DNA from: Takakia lepidozioides
Taxonomy: Eukaryota; Streptophyta; Takakiopsida; Takakiales; Takakiaceae
Length of the DNA stretch: 60,000 bases
Assembly (NCBI GenBank): GCA_030704615.1
Contig: CM060731.1
Span: 77,358,756 to 77,418,755, forward strand
Direction of reading: 5' to 3'
The position numbers and the translations under genes were made by a program. The notes below the pieces were generated by a model. That model had not been told where the DNA came from. It saw nothing but the letters and a program-made list of their open reading frames with translations, and did not search any database. Below, piece after piece: positions 1 through 9,999 of the stretch. Position 1 is the first letter of the stretch; each line of letters starts with the position of its first letter.

Positions 1-117
1 AAGTTTTTTCAATGTGTTTGAGTTTACAAACCTTGTGGGATTTGGTTTGTCCTTCATTATATGTGGAAAAGATAGAGTGATTAAATATCATGGTCACGTC
101 GTAAACATTTTCTGACG

Positions 118-133
118 TCGACATTAATGTCGA
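118..133. repeat. TCGACAT palindrome, copy 1
   Basis: Perfect 16-nt palindrome TCGACATTAATGTCGA in non-coding sequence upstream of the first recognisable exon. Close relatives recur at 1242-1257 and 1317-1332, and a half-site lies at about 3036. Confidence 0.7.
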
Positions 134-624
134 GGTGTTTTCCTGATCAAATATTGGACATCTGGCTTTTGCAATTCTCAAGCCTCCGAAGACTACCAAC
201 CCGGAATGTCTGCAGACATTTGTGGGGATTTCTTATCTGTCAGATCCCCGGGATACAAGACCGAACATGTAGCTATATACAAATTAAATAGCAGCATAAA
301 AGAATAGGGCATTGAAGTCGATGGGGAACCTCCAGATCACAAGCTCCAGTTTCAGTACAAGACGGGAAGCAATGTTACAGAGCTCAAGTACGTATACGTG
401 AAGGAAGTGGAAACCCAGACGAATATGCAGTCTCCAATGCTGGTGATCTTTGTTACTGATGATGGAAGGGTGCTAAAAACCTTCGAGTACGTAGCATCTG
501 GAAATTTTGTCCGCAAGAACCTCATGAAACAATCAATAAAAAAGGATTCAAGTGCAATGAAGACAGCAACATCGGTCAGGATACCAAATCATTTATCCGC
601 TCCTGGGGCCGTTTTCAAGATGTA

Positions 625-1170
625 TTGTTCGTAGCCGGTAATGAAAACATGGAACAAAGAACGGAAACACCAGCAAGACAAAGACGTAAGTCTACGGCAG
701 GGTCATCAGTAACAGAACAGGATCAGGAAGATGTTGGATCATCCTCAAAGAAGCGGAAACCAAAGAAATCCATTGATCCAGCCCTTGCTCCCGACGTAAA
801 GAGACCCAAGACAGCCGACATTTACGACAAGGATAAGTCAATAGAACTGACAAAAAATCTAGTAGAATACTACGGAGACATGTTTCCATTCGGTTTTAGT
901 AGAACTTTCAAAATACCGATATCGCGAATGAATCTTGCTCCTAAATTTATGGTTTACCGGCCCTTGAACCTCAAGCACAAGGATGAGGTTAAAACCAGAC
1001 TCCTGCAGCTCCGACATCTGGATGCCCAACATCCGGTATACCTCACTCCAATTGATCTAGAGAAGGAGGACAATGTATGTGAGAAGATACCAACGAGATC
1101 AGCGGAGATCGACGATGCTTCGACGAAATTTTTCATTATCGGAGGGCAACACACGATCGTGGCTGCCAAG
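625..1170 (+). CDS. Exon with ParB/Srx-like domain
   Basis: The frame runs from a charged serine/lysine-rich N-terminus (residues 1-60, with KKRKPKKS) into a compact domain of about 110 residues. That domain contains IPISRMNLAPKFMVYRPLN, then HPVYLTPID, then FFIIGGQHTIVAAK. The ParB N-terminal fold usually shows a promoter strand, a PI-containing strand and a G-[QEN]-[HR]-R-x2-A helix start, and the GGQHT-x2-A-A-K segment fits that last element loosely. The exon ends at AAG followed by GTATTC at 1171. The next exon (1377) continues ELVEDLDTDEQLV in frame. What it binds is not predictable from this sequence. Confidence 0.5.
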
Positions 1171-1241
1171 GTATTCGCTAACCAGATCTATGTCTCTCGA
1201 CTCTAGAATTCAACAAATAGATTTTCAATTGGTCTAAAACC

Positions 1242-1332
1242 TCGACATTCATGTCGACGTTATATGTTATGGACGTCTATTAAAATGAAGTAGGATACCG
1301 TCGAGTCAATTGAACGTCGACATCAATGTCGA
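1242..1332. repeat. Two TCGACAT near-palindromes inside one intron
   Basis: TCGACATTCATGTCGA (1242-1257) and TCGACATCAATGTCGA (1317-1332) both lie in the intron between the exon ending at 1170 and the exon starting at 1377. Only the two central bases vary. A diverged half-copy (GTCGACATTTAACATC, about 3035-3050) lies in the intron after 2993. All copies avoid the exons. Confidence 0.65.
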
Positions 1333-1736
1333 CGTCAAATGAATTAAATCTTTACAACATGGAATTGTGTCTGTAGGAACTTGTTGAGGATTTGGATACA
1401 GACGAGCAGCTCGTAAACTACTTTGGAGAATGGCCGGCCAGAGCACTTGCAACTGGTGGAGCTCTCCAAGCTTCTAAATGATCCGAACAAAGCACAAAAG
1501 TTTGACACGACTTTTAGCGAGAAATTGGGTCACCTGAGAAGCTATTATGCATCAATTGGAAAGCCGCCGAAATACAATGATAATGCAAAAAAGAACGAGA
1601 CTGGCTTGTGGAATGTAAACATTATTCTAATAGTTTTTTTCTTCATTTATATACATACTAGTATTTAGATAGGGGTTTTGGAATTCCCTCACTGATAATT
1701 TGTTGGGTCTGAAAATAATTGTGCTCTTCATCCCAG

Positions 1737-2993
1737 GAGTTTATGCAAGTGGCACTGGTTATACTAGAGAAGAACTCCTCGAAAGAAGCGTTGGCATTGG
1801 TCCATGCTGATGAGGACGTCTGGGAGTTGTGGGAGACTGTGTTTCGAAATTGGGACAAGGGGGAGCTCATTGATGCTATGGGGATTGTATGCAACTCTGA
1901 GCAGGTTCCATTGACCAAGTCGGCTATCCAAAAGCTTCAAGGGCTTAACCAGCGGCCGATCAAGAAGGTGGCACAGAGGATCCTGGACTTGAGGGTGAGC
2001 ATTATAAATCCATATAAGGGTAAGGATCAAACCTTGAGGAGCATGAACGACTACATTGATTACATGAAAACACGAAGGTTTGTGGTTGATGACATCATGG
2101 TGGTACTCGGAGGAGCAGAGCGGTCCAAAAGCAATCCAGAACCGTACACGAAGGAGGAATGGACAAAGGTGAAACATGACCTCAAAATCACTAAGACAGT
2201 TTTTAAGGCCATGTAGTCCAAAACAATGGCGGAATATTTGGCAGACAAGGCCAATATGAATAAGGTGACACCCTCGATCCCGGAGCCATTCAGGAGCTAT
2301 GTACTGTCTTGGAAGAAGAAAATTGAGGAGATGGCGATCTACAACGACGACCTGACATGATCATTCAAGGACCGCTATGTCATGCTGGGTGCAAAGAGGA
2401 GGTTCTCGAACGCTGTCAGCCGTCTTTCATTCTTCAGCAGGAATAAATTTCAAAACATTGGTATGGTCTTTGTGAACACAATTGGAGACAAAGAGGATCT
2501 TGTGTTTGAGAGGAATGACTACATCACCATATTGTCTGCCTTTAGGAAGCGCAATGTCTTTTCAAACATATTCGTGTTCTTCTCAACCCAAGCTTCCTCA
2601 TCAAATCTTGTTTCTTACGTGCGGTACGGTGGGGGTTCCACGAAGTACATTCTTCTTCAGGAAGTCTACCTCCCTGGATCAGAAGAGCGCAAATATGCAA
2701 CCATCTTTGCTGCTTCCGCACGCCCTGTGTTATGCCTCGACTACGTCTTTCTTGCAATAGAGAACCAGTTCAAGACCCCAGACGCACACGTCCTGACAAC
2801 TCTTTTCAAGAAGCCCTTGGAACCCGTGCTGCATGGCACAGAAATTGAGCTCAGTGATAGAGAAATGGAGCTAAGAGTGTACAAGCACGAGCTACGGAGT
2901 CAGGTTTATGAAATCCTCGTTGGTCAGTTCTGTCAGGAGGGGATGTCAGCCTTCAATATATTTGGTGGTCCTATGCTCAGCTACCATCTTCAG
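1737..2993 (+). pseudogene. Exon with methyltransferase-like (beta-class amino-MTase) fold, two in-frame stops
   Basis: One frame runs from the acceptor near 1736 to the donor at 2994, interrupted only by TAG 2214-2216 and TGA 2358-2360. The C-terminal half has a hydrophobic strand with MVFVNTIGD where a DPPY-type motif IV would sit, then FVFFSTQ. A helix (KHELRSQVYEILVGQFC) then leads to GMSAFNIFGGPMLSYHLQ. The following exon opens AHGVRVVDINLKSH. The FxGG-loop then VVD order resembles motifs I and II of N4/N6 amino-methyltransferases, placed after motif IV as in the beta class. The catalytic DPPY is not recognisable, so this would be a degenerate or non-catalytic relative. An unrelated Rossmann protein is the main alternative. 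Confidence 0.4.
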
Positions 2994-3130
2994 GTGAGCT
3001 AAGGATAATCACCTCCTCGTTGTTACGACTCAAACGTCGACATTTAACATCAACTGCCACTACTATTATATTGATTTCGTCCTTTGAATTTTGTTGACTT
3101 GGAAATAACAGTGATCAGTTCTTTTTGTAG

Positions 3131-3974
3131 GCACACGGAGTTCGTGTTGTGGATATAAACCTAAAGAGTCATGTTGAACATTGCAATGATAAGATGGAGA
3201 CAACATTCAAGGTCCTCGAAGTGGAGAAAGGAATAAAGTTTCAGGAAGAAGGAGATGCCGAAAAACATGACGGTGCTTCTAACACAAACAAGGTTGCGGA
3301 GGTCTCTGATGAGGATGAGGACACTGAGGACGAAGTGGATGTTGTGGACAAAGAGGAGATTGAGGAAGAACCACATGTTGATGAGGAAGCAGAAGATGAC
3401 ATCGATGGTCAAGAGAGTGGTGGGAGCTCGGACGAGTCCACTGAGGACAAGGAATCCGAAGGAGGATGATGATGACGTTGAACAGCAGAGGGCTGAAAAG
3501 CTTGAAACAGTTGGAGCAGTTGGATCAGCTGGTGGTCCTGACAACAACGGGACAATTGAGGAAATAAAAAAAGATGACCATATTGAGCAGGCAGTTCACG
3601 AGGCTGATGAGGGTAATAATGAGGGTAATGAGGTCACATGGCTCAATGACGAGACCAGTATGGAGGACTTGGATAGGGTTGTGGAGACTATGGTTTTGGA
3701 GAGTCTCGGAGATGTTGGTGTTGGAAGCAATAATCTGGAAGTACAAAATAAGCAAGCTATGGAGACAAAATCAATCATTATTGCTAATGATTCTGAGCCT
3801 GACACATTCACGCCAGCTGCTGGTGATTTTCCAATCGGCATAGTATCCCCAATAGCGGGGCGTAGCAGAGAGCGGAGGATGAAAACCAAATTGGAAAATC
3901 ACTCAGAAACCCTGCAAATACTGGATATTTCCCTCTTACTTGTAATGGGTCAAAAAATAAGCTGTCTAATATAA
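3131..3974 (+). pseudogene. 3' exon: end of Rossmann-like segment and acidic tail, frameshifted
   Basis: The exon starts after TTTTTGTAG and completes the Rossmann-like segment (HGVRVVDINLKSHVEH). It then becomes strongly acidic (EVSDEDEDTEDEVDVVDKEE and similar). Around 3440-3465 the frame changes. The acidic and glutamine-bearing reading continues one frame over to 3974 with DDDDVEQQRAEKLE and a 150-residue low-complexity tail. Acidic tails of this kind are common in nuclear proteins. The last 30 residues look unconstrained and the true 3' end may lie elsewhere. Confidence 0.45.
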
Positions 3975-4037
3975 ATGATGCAGTGTGGCCATTCATCTCA
4001 AACATGATAGGAGTATCCAGTGTTGTTGAGTATGTGA

Positions 4038-4441
4038 GTGAGCGCTCATCTTATTTATCAGCACATTCCAGCTCACTCATTCATACTACTCAAGCCCACT
4101 GACATGCCCTATGGACCTCCTTACATTTTCCAGTCCACACCACCGGGACTGTGTCTTTGGAGCCATAGGCAACGCTACCCAGCACACCTGGATAGGCCGG
4201 GGCTTTGCCCCCCCCCCCCCCCGGCCCCCTCACACACGAAGCTGCAAAATTAGCAGCGCACTCATCCCCTTCCACTTCCACCATCCTCATCCTCACACAA
4301 CAAAACTCCCCTTGCCCCTCTCACCCCCTGCTATGTCTCCCGCCAGAAGTCAACCTACTTGCTACAATAGACCCAAACCAGCTTAAATATGTCCACACAC
4401 CCCCCCTCCCCAAATACCTCAACCAGAAGGAACCAACACTA
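4038..4441 (+). mobile_element. LINE (non-LTR) fragment, 5' part of an ORF split by copy A
   Basis: The sequence is C-rich. One frame (from about 4205) reads EAAKLAAHSSPSTSTILIL and ends EPTL at 4441, exactly where copy A begins. Removing copy A plus one ACTA duplication lets this frame continue into the sequence at 14831 (TLILQVQHPL) without a shift. It is therefore the upstream part of the same LINE ORF that carries the RNase H domain at about 15120. A poly-C run at 4209-4222 may be a replication-slippage tract. The 5' limit of the LINE is not clear. Confidence 0.6.
4438..4441. repeat. Target-site duplication ACTA, left
   Basis: ACTA lies directly before the TGTCAAG start of copy A and is repeated at 14831-14834 directly after its ...CACACAACA end. 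The LINE reading frame is restored by removing the element plus one copy of ACTA. Confidence 0.75.
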
Positions 4442-4765
4442 TGTCAAGTTATTTTACCACTAGTGTGAAGTTAGCTAGGAAATAGCTAGCTTTTATATAT
4501 TGACATTTGGGATTGACCCAAGTGTCAATCCAGGGGCCAATACATGTTTGGGCACCTGGCGTTGTTATCTTCATTGTAGATCGCGGTGGGCTCATTTTTC
4601 TCGAGTTGACCCTCACCGCGTCTAGCTATGGTGTCGTAGTGTGGATTCCCCATGGCGTGGGGTGTACTTGGCTCGACTTAATATATGAGTGATGTTTTCA
4701 TGTGCAAGTGTGTGAGTTTGAGAGAGCTTGTATGCTTGCATTATTCTTTCCCTTATCACTCGAGA
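4442..4765 (+). repeat. Terminal module T5 of copy A
   Basis: About 325 bp starting TGTCAAGTTATTTTACC. It is shared with 42795-42468 (minus strand) near copy B and stays similar up to TTATCA, after which A and the B-side sequence diverge completely. A TATA-like TTTATATATT lies at about 4493-4502. It could be an R-U5 region or simply the element's 5' end. Confidence 0.65.
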
Positions 4766-6417
4766 AAGATGAGCTCGAGTCTGTGAGTGCCAAGTTCGAG
4801 TTAGTTGTAGCACTTGTGTTTTCAGATCATGAGAAGCGGTTCAGCCTAGAGTGCAGGGAGCCGTGCATGAGCCTATCCAAAGCGGATAGAGTGCAAAGGC
4901 AAACAGGTTGCAGGTTTGCCATGGATAGAGAGGCGGTCAGTGTTGCGTAGCTCAACGCTATGGCAACCAAGTTTGGGCTTCTAGTGTGAAACGGAGGAGA
5001 TGCTGGCCACGAGTGGGCAAACTGGTGGTCGTCTTCTTCAGCTGCAGGCCGAGTTAAGGAGCTATAGGAATGTGGGTTGCGCATGGGAAGCTAGCATGTT
5101 GCAGGTTGGAGATGATATGATCAGCTCCAGGTATTTGCCCGAAACGAGTTGTTGCGGGTAGATGAGAAGCAGCCGAATGGTGGAGCTGCGAGGGGATGCA
5201 TCGCAGCCTGTTGGGAGCTTCAGCTCCAAACTCATGAAGAGGTATGAGTGAAGAGAGGGGGCTGGTCCCTCTTGTGTGTAAATCAGTGCACTTGTGAAGC
5301 ATGTGCTTGAGTCAAAAGTTTCAATCTGAAACTCTAGCACGGCGAGGGCTCTTGGAGTGGCAAGAGCGGGGGGCTGGAAGGACAGCAACAAGGCGTCCTA
5401 TAGCCAGGGAAGGTGCAATAGAACTGCAGGTACACCAAGTTTGTAAAGGTGTGTATTTTCAGATTCGTTTTTGTGAGCTTTGTGAAAAAATGGAGCTTGT
5501 TGGGCAGCATATAGCTTGCTTGTTGAGTTGGGGGCGCTTCTAGTGGGCCGTGAGAGCTCAGGAGTGCAGGGCGACAGGGCTGATGGCTCCACAGAAGCCA
5601 TAGCTCGTCGGTAGCAGGTGCTGGAGCAAACCCCAGCTCGGGAACGCGTGGGAACGCCCCGGAAACTCATGGGAACTCATTGGGAGTTCCAGGGAACGCA
5701 GGGAATAGTGGCCGTGATGGGCCGTTGGGGCGGTATCACGAGATACCACGAGCCCAGGTCGTGATGGTTGACCGTGACTGTTGGAAGTCGTGGTGCGGAC
5801 ACAACGGGTGGGCACGGTGACCAGATCGTGGGGATGGCGGGCCGTGAAGGCTCGTGGGAGTGGTACCACGGGGTATCACTGGGCAGCCCGTGGCCAACGA
5901 GTGACTAGGGCGGGCCGTGAGGAGTAGTGGCGGTTGGAGCCACGGAAGGCCGCGAACAAGCAGAGTGGAAAAAAAAAAAAATATAAAATAAAATCTTATT
6001 CACTCGTTTCGTGGGACCTTGATGGGGAGGCTGGGCTCTGAAGAACAACGGTTTTGAGCTAGCTGATCCGGCAGAAAAGTCGGAATTGCCTCCCTGTTGT
6101 GTTTTAACAAAGGGGATTACTTCCCTGCAGGTAATCTTTTCGGGTTTTCAGCCCAGTTCTTAACTATGGGGGAGACCAGCCTGCAGGTAATTCCTTTGGA
6201 CAGAATGTTGTTGGGGCCTATATGTACCTCTATTTGCTCCATTTTTTAACCTTCAGTGAACGGCGTGATTTCCTGAGGTGGTTCCATTATGAGGAATGAC
6301 TGGTGGACAAGAGGAGGCACTGGCGGACCCTATGGAGGCTTGCATGGGGCCCTGGAGGCCAAGTTTCATGAGCTCGTGGATGAGGAGTGCCTACAGGATG
6401 CTCTCATGGTCATGCAA
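4766..6417 (+). other. Copy A 5' leader, no protein domain seen
   Basis: About 1.65 kb without a recognisable domain. Between 5560 and 5950 it is G-rich with many variants of GGCCGTGA. An A-rich patch at 5970-5995 contains AATAAAAT-like bases. CCTGCAGGTAAT occurs twice (near 6124 and 6180) and resembles splice donors. A short frame from ATG 6289 reads up to 6417 and, after removal of the intron at 6418-6835, continues ECLRWMQVQVQ in frame. Copy B preserves MVMQECLRWMQVQV, so a small leader peptide or upstream exon is possible. No tRNA primer-binding site could be assigned. Confidence 0.5.
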
Positions 6418-6835
6418 GTGAGAGAGGAGAGGGAAAAAGAGGGTGTTGGGATGAGAGCGTGTTGGGGATAGGCATTGCTTTAGCTCCATTCCTCGTAGCT
6501 TTCCACCTTCTCTGTAGGCCGAGACCTTTCCGTAGGTGGAGGCAAGAGTCAGTCCGGGTTTGGGCTGGGTTGCAGGAGCGACACTGTGGAGTTGTTTTTG
6601 GTGTGGGGGAGTTGTTGTTTTCATTCTTGTGTTTGGATCCCCTCCACACCTGCATGCTTGATTGTGCGCCATGCTAGTTTTGTATGGGCGCTTGATTTTA
6701 TAGGTGGTTGACTCGGGCTTGATCGCCGATCCAACCCTAGAGCATGTTGTCGATGGTGAGGCTGGGTTGATGACCAGTCAGACCATCTTTGTTTCTCCTG
6801 TGGTGAGGTTGGAGGTAATGACCAGCCAACCATAG
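6418..6835 (+). other. Candidate GT-AG intron in leader of copy A, absent from copy B
   Basis: Copy A reads ATGCAA, then GTGAGAGAGG...CAACCATAG, then GAGTGCCTGCGG. Copy B (minus strand, near 50580-50600) reads ATGCAA directly followed by GAGTGCTTGCGG. The 418-bp segment is bounded by GT and AG, carries a TTTGTTTCTCCTG tract near its end and has no flanking duplication, so an intron fits better than an inserted TE. Copy B would then derive from a spliced transcript. Confidence 0.7.
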
Positions 6836-6985
6836 GAGTGCCTGCGGTGGATGCAGGTGCAGGTGCAGGTGCAGGCTATGTTAGGAACCTAGTATTCCAA
6901 ACCATAAGCCGCATCAGGTTCTCTACTCGGTTACCTTGTGGAGAGGGGGTTAGAGACAGGTTCATGACCGGTTGAGTGCCAGTTT

Positions 6986-8404
6986 GTCAACACGGAGGTG
7001 CCACTAGTTGCTGGGGAAAGTGCCGGTACGAGCACTAGCGATACTAGCGGGTATACGAGACGGGGTGTGCGGTTTAGGCCACCTTCACCTCCTGTGTCTT
7101 CTATGGAAGGTTCTGATTCGGATTGTGAATCAGGATGACTCACACCGGCGGTGCAAGTTAATTCCTTGCCATTGTTGTGGGACACGATGGAAGAGATGTA
7201 TGGAGCCACCAAGGGGCCACGTAGGTACTCTGGGGCGGTGGGCACCATTGAGTTGGATGATTTTATCCAATAGTTTGATAGTTGGTGTGACTTGCAACAA
7301 ATGCTCAATCCACAACTGTTTACGCCTTTTATGGCATGGAAGGGGCTGTTTCAGCACCTTGAGGGGCTGCCCATGGATGATTACCATGAGTTTAGGCGGG
7401 GGCACAATGTTGAGATCGAGGAGTGGAGGATGTACTAGTCACCCGACTATGTCTCCATCACTAGAGGGACAAGGGCAGCAGCCATACCGGCAGCTTCCAC
7501 GAGCAGCAGTGGGACTAGTGGTATAGAGGCTACGACGTCCACCCAAGCTACTGCTGCACCAGCACCAGTGGTGGTGCCTGCCTTCAACCCTGTTGTGGAG
7601 TTCTTCGAAGAGTTGAGAAGGAACCACCAAGGGGTGAGGACAGAAAAGTTGGGGAGCTTGCAAGAGTTCCAGAGGAAGCCTACTGAGAGCTTGAGGGAGG
7701 CTTTCACTCGCATGAGGCGCTTGATTAATGTAACCCAAGGGGTTACGGAGGCTCAGGCAGTCTAGTTCTGGTACGGGATATTGGACAAGGAGCTGAGGAG
7801 AAGGGTGCGGAATGCAACTCTCCTACAAGCAGCCCAACCCACCTTAGCAAATGTGTTTTTGCTGGCAGAGCGGCTAGAGCTCAACATGGTGGAGGAACGA
7901 GTAGTTATGGTGGGATTTGCTAAGGAGGCACCACAGGGTAGTGGTGCACCTAGCCAACCACTACCTCAACGTGCTCAAGGCAACAAGGGGGCTCAGGTGA
8001 AGCCCAGGGAAGGACAGAGAGGACCTCAGATGCAGGGGTCTCTCCCTTCATTTGCAAGCCAACAACGGGCGGATGTGGTATGCTGGACATGTGGGGGACC
8101 CCATGTCAAGAAGGATTGCCCAGAGGGAGGCAATGGTTTGGCACCGACACAGCCTGCACAGATGCAGTGTGGGCATTGTGGCAAGTACGGGCATGGAGAG
8201 GCCCAGTGCTATGGTTTGCATCCTGAGTTGCGCCCAGGCCAGTTCCAAGGGAACAATGGTGGCCGGGGGCGAGGTGGAGCAGCCCAGAGAGGACGAGGTG
8301 GCCAGGCACGAGGTGTATGCCAATGGCAGGCTCAACATGGCCAAGAACGCGGAGGTCAGGGTGGTGACCAAGGCATGGCCAACCGGCTTCAGCAGCTAGA
8401 GTAG
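6986..8404 (+). pseudogene. gag: Copy A Gag with zinc knuckles (five in-frame stops)
   Basis: Structural capsid and nucleocapsid precursor that would package the element RNA. The frame starts near VNTEVPLVAG; no in-frame ATG is seen, so the true start may come from a spliced leader. A retrotransposon-gag type helical region lies around FFEELRRNHQGV and FTRMRRLINVTQ. It is followed by knuckles CWTCGGPHVKKDC (CCHC with three residues before His) and CGHCGKYGHGEAQC (canonical CX2CX4HX4C), then a Gly/Arg-rich RNA-binding tail (RGRGG). Stops lie at 7136, 7271, 7436, 7763 and 8402; copy B has sense codons at each. Two of the five are CAG to TAG. Not functional as it stands. Confidence 0.8.
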
Positions 8405-8504
8405 AGGCTCGCTACCATGGCCACAGCTCAGGTGGTACCGGCTCCAAGGCCGGATACCTCCTGCTCCTGAGGGAGGAGACATGGGAGGCATGGGATTCAT
8501 GTGC

Positions 8505-8700
8505 GGGGCAGCACTACCACTAGTGACACTACCGCTACCACTATGGGTGAGGCAGCACTACCACTAGTGAGGGGTGCCACTACCACTACCACTATGGGTG
8601 GGGCACCACTACCACTGGTGAGGGGTGCCACTACCACTAGTGTCGGGCAGCACTACCACTACCACTATGTGTGGGGCAGGACTACCACTAGTGCAAGTGG
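8505..8700 (+). repeat. Minisatellite in the Gag-protease linker of copy A
   Basis: Units built on CACTACCACTAGTG alternate with ACTATGGGTGGGGCA-like spacers. The same position in copy B (about 48890-48910) has only one CACTACCACTAGTG unit between matching flanks, so copy A is expanded by roughly 180 bp. The ACTAGT core is also the core of terminal module T3. Confidence 0.7.
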
Positions 8701-9280
8701 AGTCAGCTGCGGCAGTGACTCGAGGAGCAGCACGAGTTCCTGAACCACGGGATGCGGAGGTGGAGTTGGATCCACAGCGTGGGGAGGCAAGCCATCAGGC
8801 CAGGCTTCCTCAGTCATTCACATTGGCGGAGACAGTGTCGACGCCGTCCATGGCACCTAGTTCTCGCCCGACTATTACCGAGGCGGAGGTTACTATGCCA
8901 TTGGCGAGAGCTACACGGGCAGCACCACTACCTAGTGTTGCCAAGGCTACGGCAGCTAGTGTGCTGCTGGGGGCGGCCACAGCTGTGTGTCAGGCTCCAT
9001 TATTCTTAGTTATAATGATTGCGACGCCAGGGGTAAGACCAGCTGAGGTGTTCAGGCTGGCAGCCACACTCTGTGAGAGTGGGGAGGTTACTTCATCTTC
9101 TGCGGAGATAGTGGGAGGTGTAGTGCCGGAGGGATCCTCGGATGTGAGGGTCAAGACTGCCACAGCGGCGCCATGGCAAGCTGCAGCTGCCAGGTTGATG
9201 GAGCTGCCAGCTAGGCCAGCCATTGAGCGCGCCATGGTGACACCTGGAGTTGTCACGTTAGACAACCAGGATGGCATTTT

Positions 9281-9990
9281 CAGTTTGAGTGGACCAGCAA
9301 GCAAGAGGTACCGGCCACTGCGAGTCTTGTTGGACTCGGGAGCTTAGCCATTGATGCTGGGCAGAGCTGCTATTGCAAGCTTGAGCCTCACGGAGGCGGA
9401 TATAGAGCCGTGCCCTTTCCAGATACAGACATCTCTGGGAGGATCAGAGCAGGCTCGAGGCATGACACGACGTGAGTTGGCTATCAGACTACAGCCGGAT
9501 CATCCTACAGATGGCTCAGTGATGAGAGCCAAGGCCATTGTGACAGATGCGGTCTCGTACGATGTCCTTGTTGGTGGGGTAGTGTTGTATCCCACGGGCT
9601 TCACCCTGGATTTTTGGGATGAGTCAGCTTCCTATAGGCCTGGATGGCAGTCAGGGGAGGGCCGGCGTGTGCAGCTCCCTGTGACGTTCATAGGAGGAGT
9701 TGCGGTTGCCCAGCGAGGCAAGATGCCAACACTGGCAGCATTCACAGCTGCAGTGACTTGAGAGTTGTTGGATGACTATACTCATTCAGAGGATGTGTCA
9801 CCTCCGGGAGAGCAGGATGAAATGTATGGTATGGTGGAGTTGCCTGCCATGGTTGCTCACACTCCATTGTGGGGCTTGAGCAAGGATTTGCAGCGGGTTG
9901 TTGATCGACAGGTGCAACAAGCCTGGGAAGAGGCTTTTGTACCATCAGAAGAGGAGGAGAGTGCGGGGATTGCACCAGAACCACTCAGTT
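9281..9990 (+). pseudogene. Copy A aspartic protease and spacer
   Basis: The protease would cut the Gag-Pol polyprotein. The active-site triad lies in RPLRVLLDSGA (DSG codons 9332-9340), followed by LMLGRAAIASLSL and a strand-rich region VSYDVLVGGVVLYPTGFTLDF, as in retropepsins. TAG 9345-9347 falls straight after DSGA, where copy B has CAG. A further stop lies at 9759-9761, where copy B has TGG. An acidic spacer of about 80 residues (9765-9990) then joins it to the methyltransferase. In copy B the protease-spacer-methyltransferase frame is continuous, so the methyltransferase belongs to the same polyprotein. Confidence 0.75.
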
Positions 9991-9999
9991 GTCACCATT

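Larger units (their letters stand above)
170..3974 (+). pseudogene. Decayed multi-exon gene: ParB-like motif plus amino-methyltransferase-like fold
   Basis: At least four exons can be joined through plausible GT-AG introns: about 310-1170, 1377-1610, 1737-2993 and 3131-3974. The 2993/3131 junction is in phase. The gene runs off the left edge. In order it has a basic nuclear-localisation-like stretch (KKRKPKK), a ParB/sulfiredoxin-like segment ending in GGQHTIVAAK, a helical middle, a Rossmann-like segment and an acidic tail. The order ParB-like then methylase-like resembles ParB-methylase fusions known in bacteria and phages; that resemblance is my inference. It is broken by in-frame stops at 304, 2214 and 2358 and by frameshifts near 1430 and 3450. 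Several stops look like C-to-T changes. It could be a TE-derived host gene family rather than a conserved host gene. Pseudogene status is firm; function is not. Confidence 0.55.

Noticed and set aside
4038-4468. Proline-rich proteins in three frames
   Set aside because: C-rich LINE sequence gives proline in every frame. Only the frame continuing at 14831 is meaningful.
7008-7526. Forward Cys/Gly-rich 172-residue frame
   Set aside because: Overlaps Gag in another frame. Copy B shows the conserved reading is the Gag frame.
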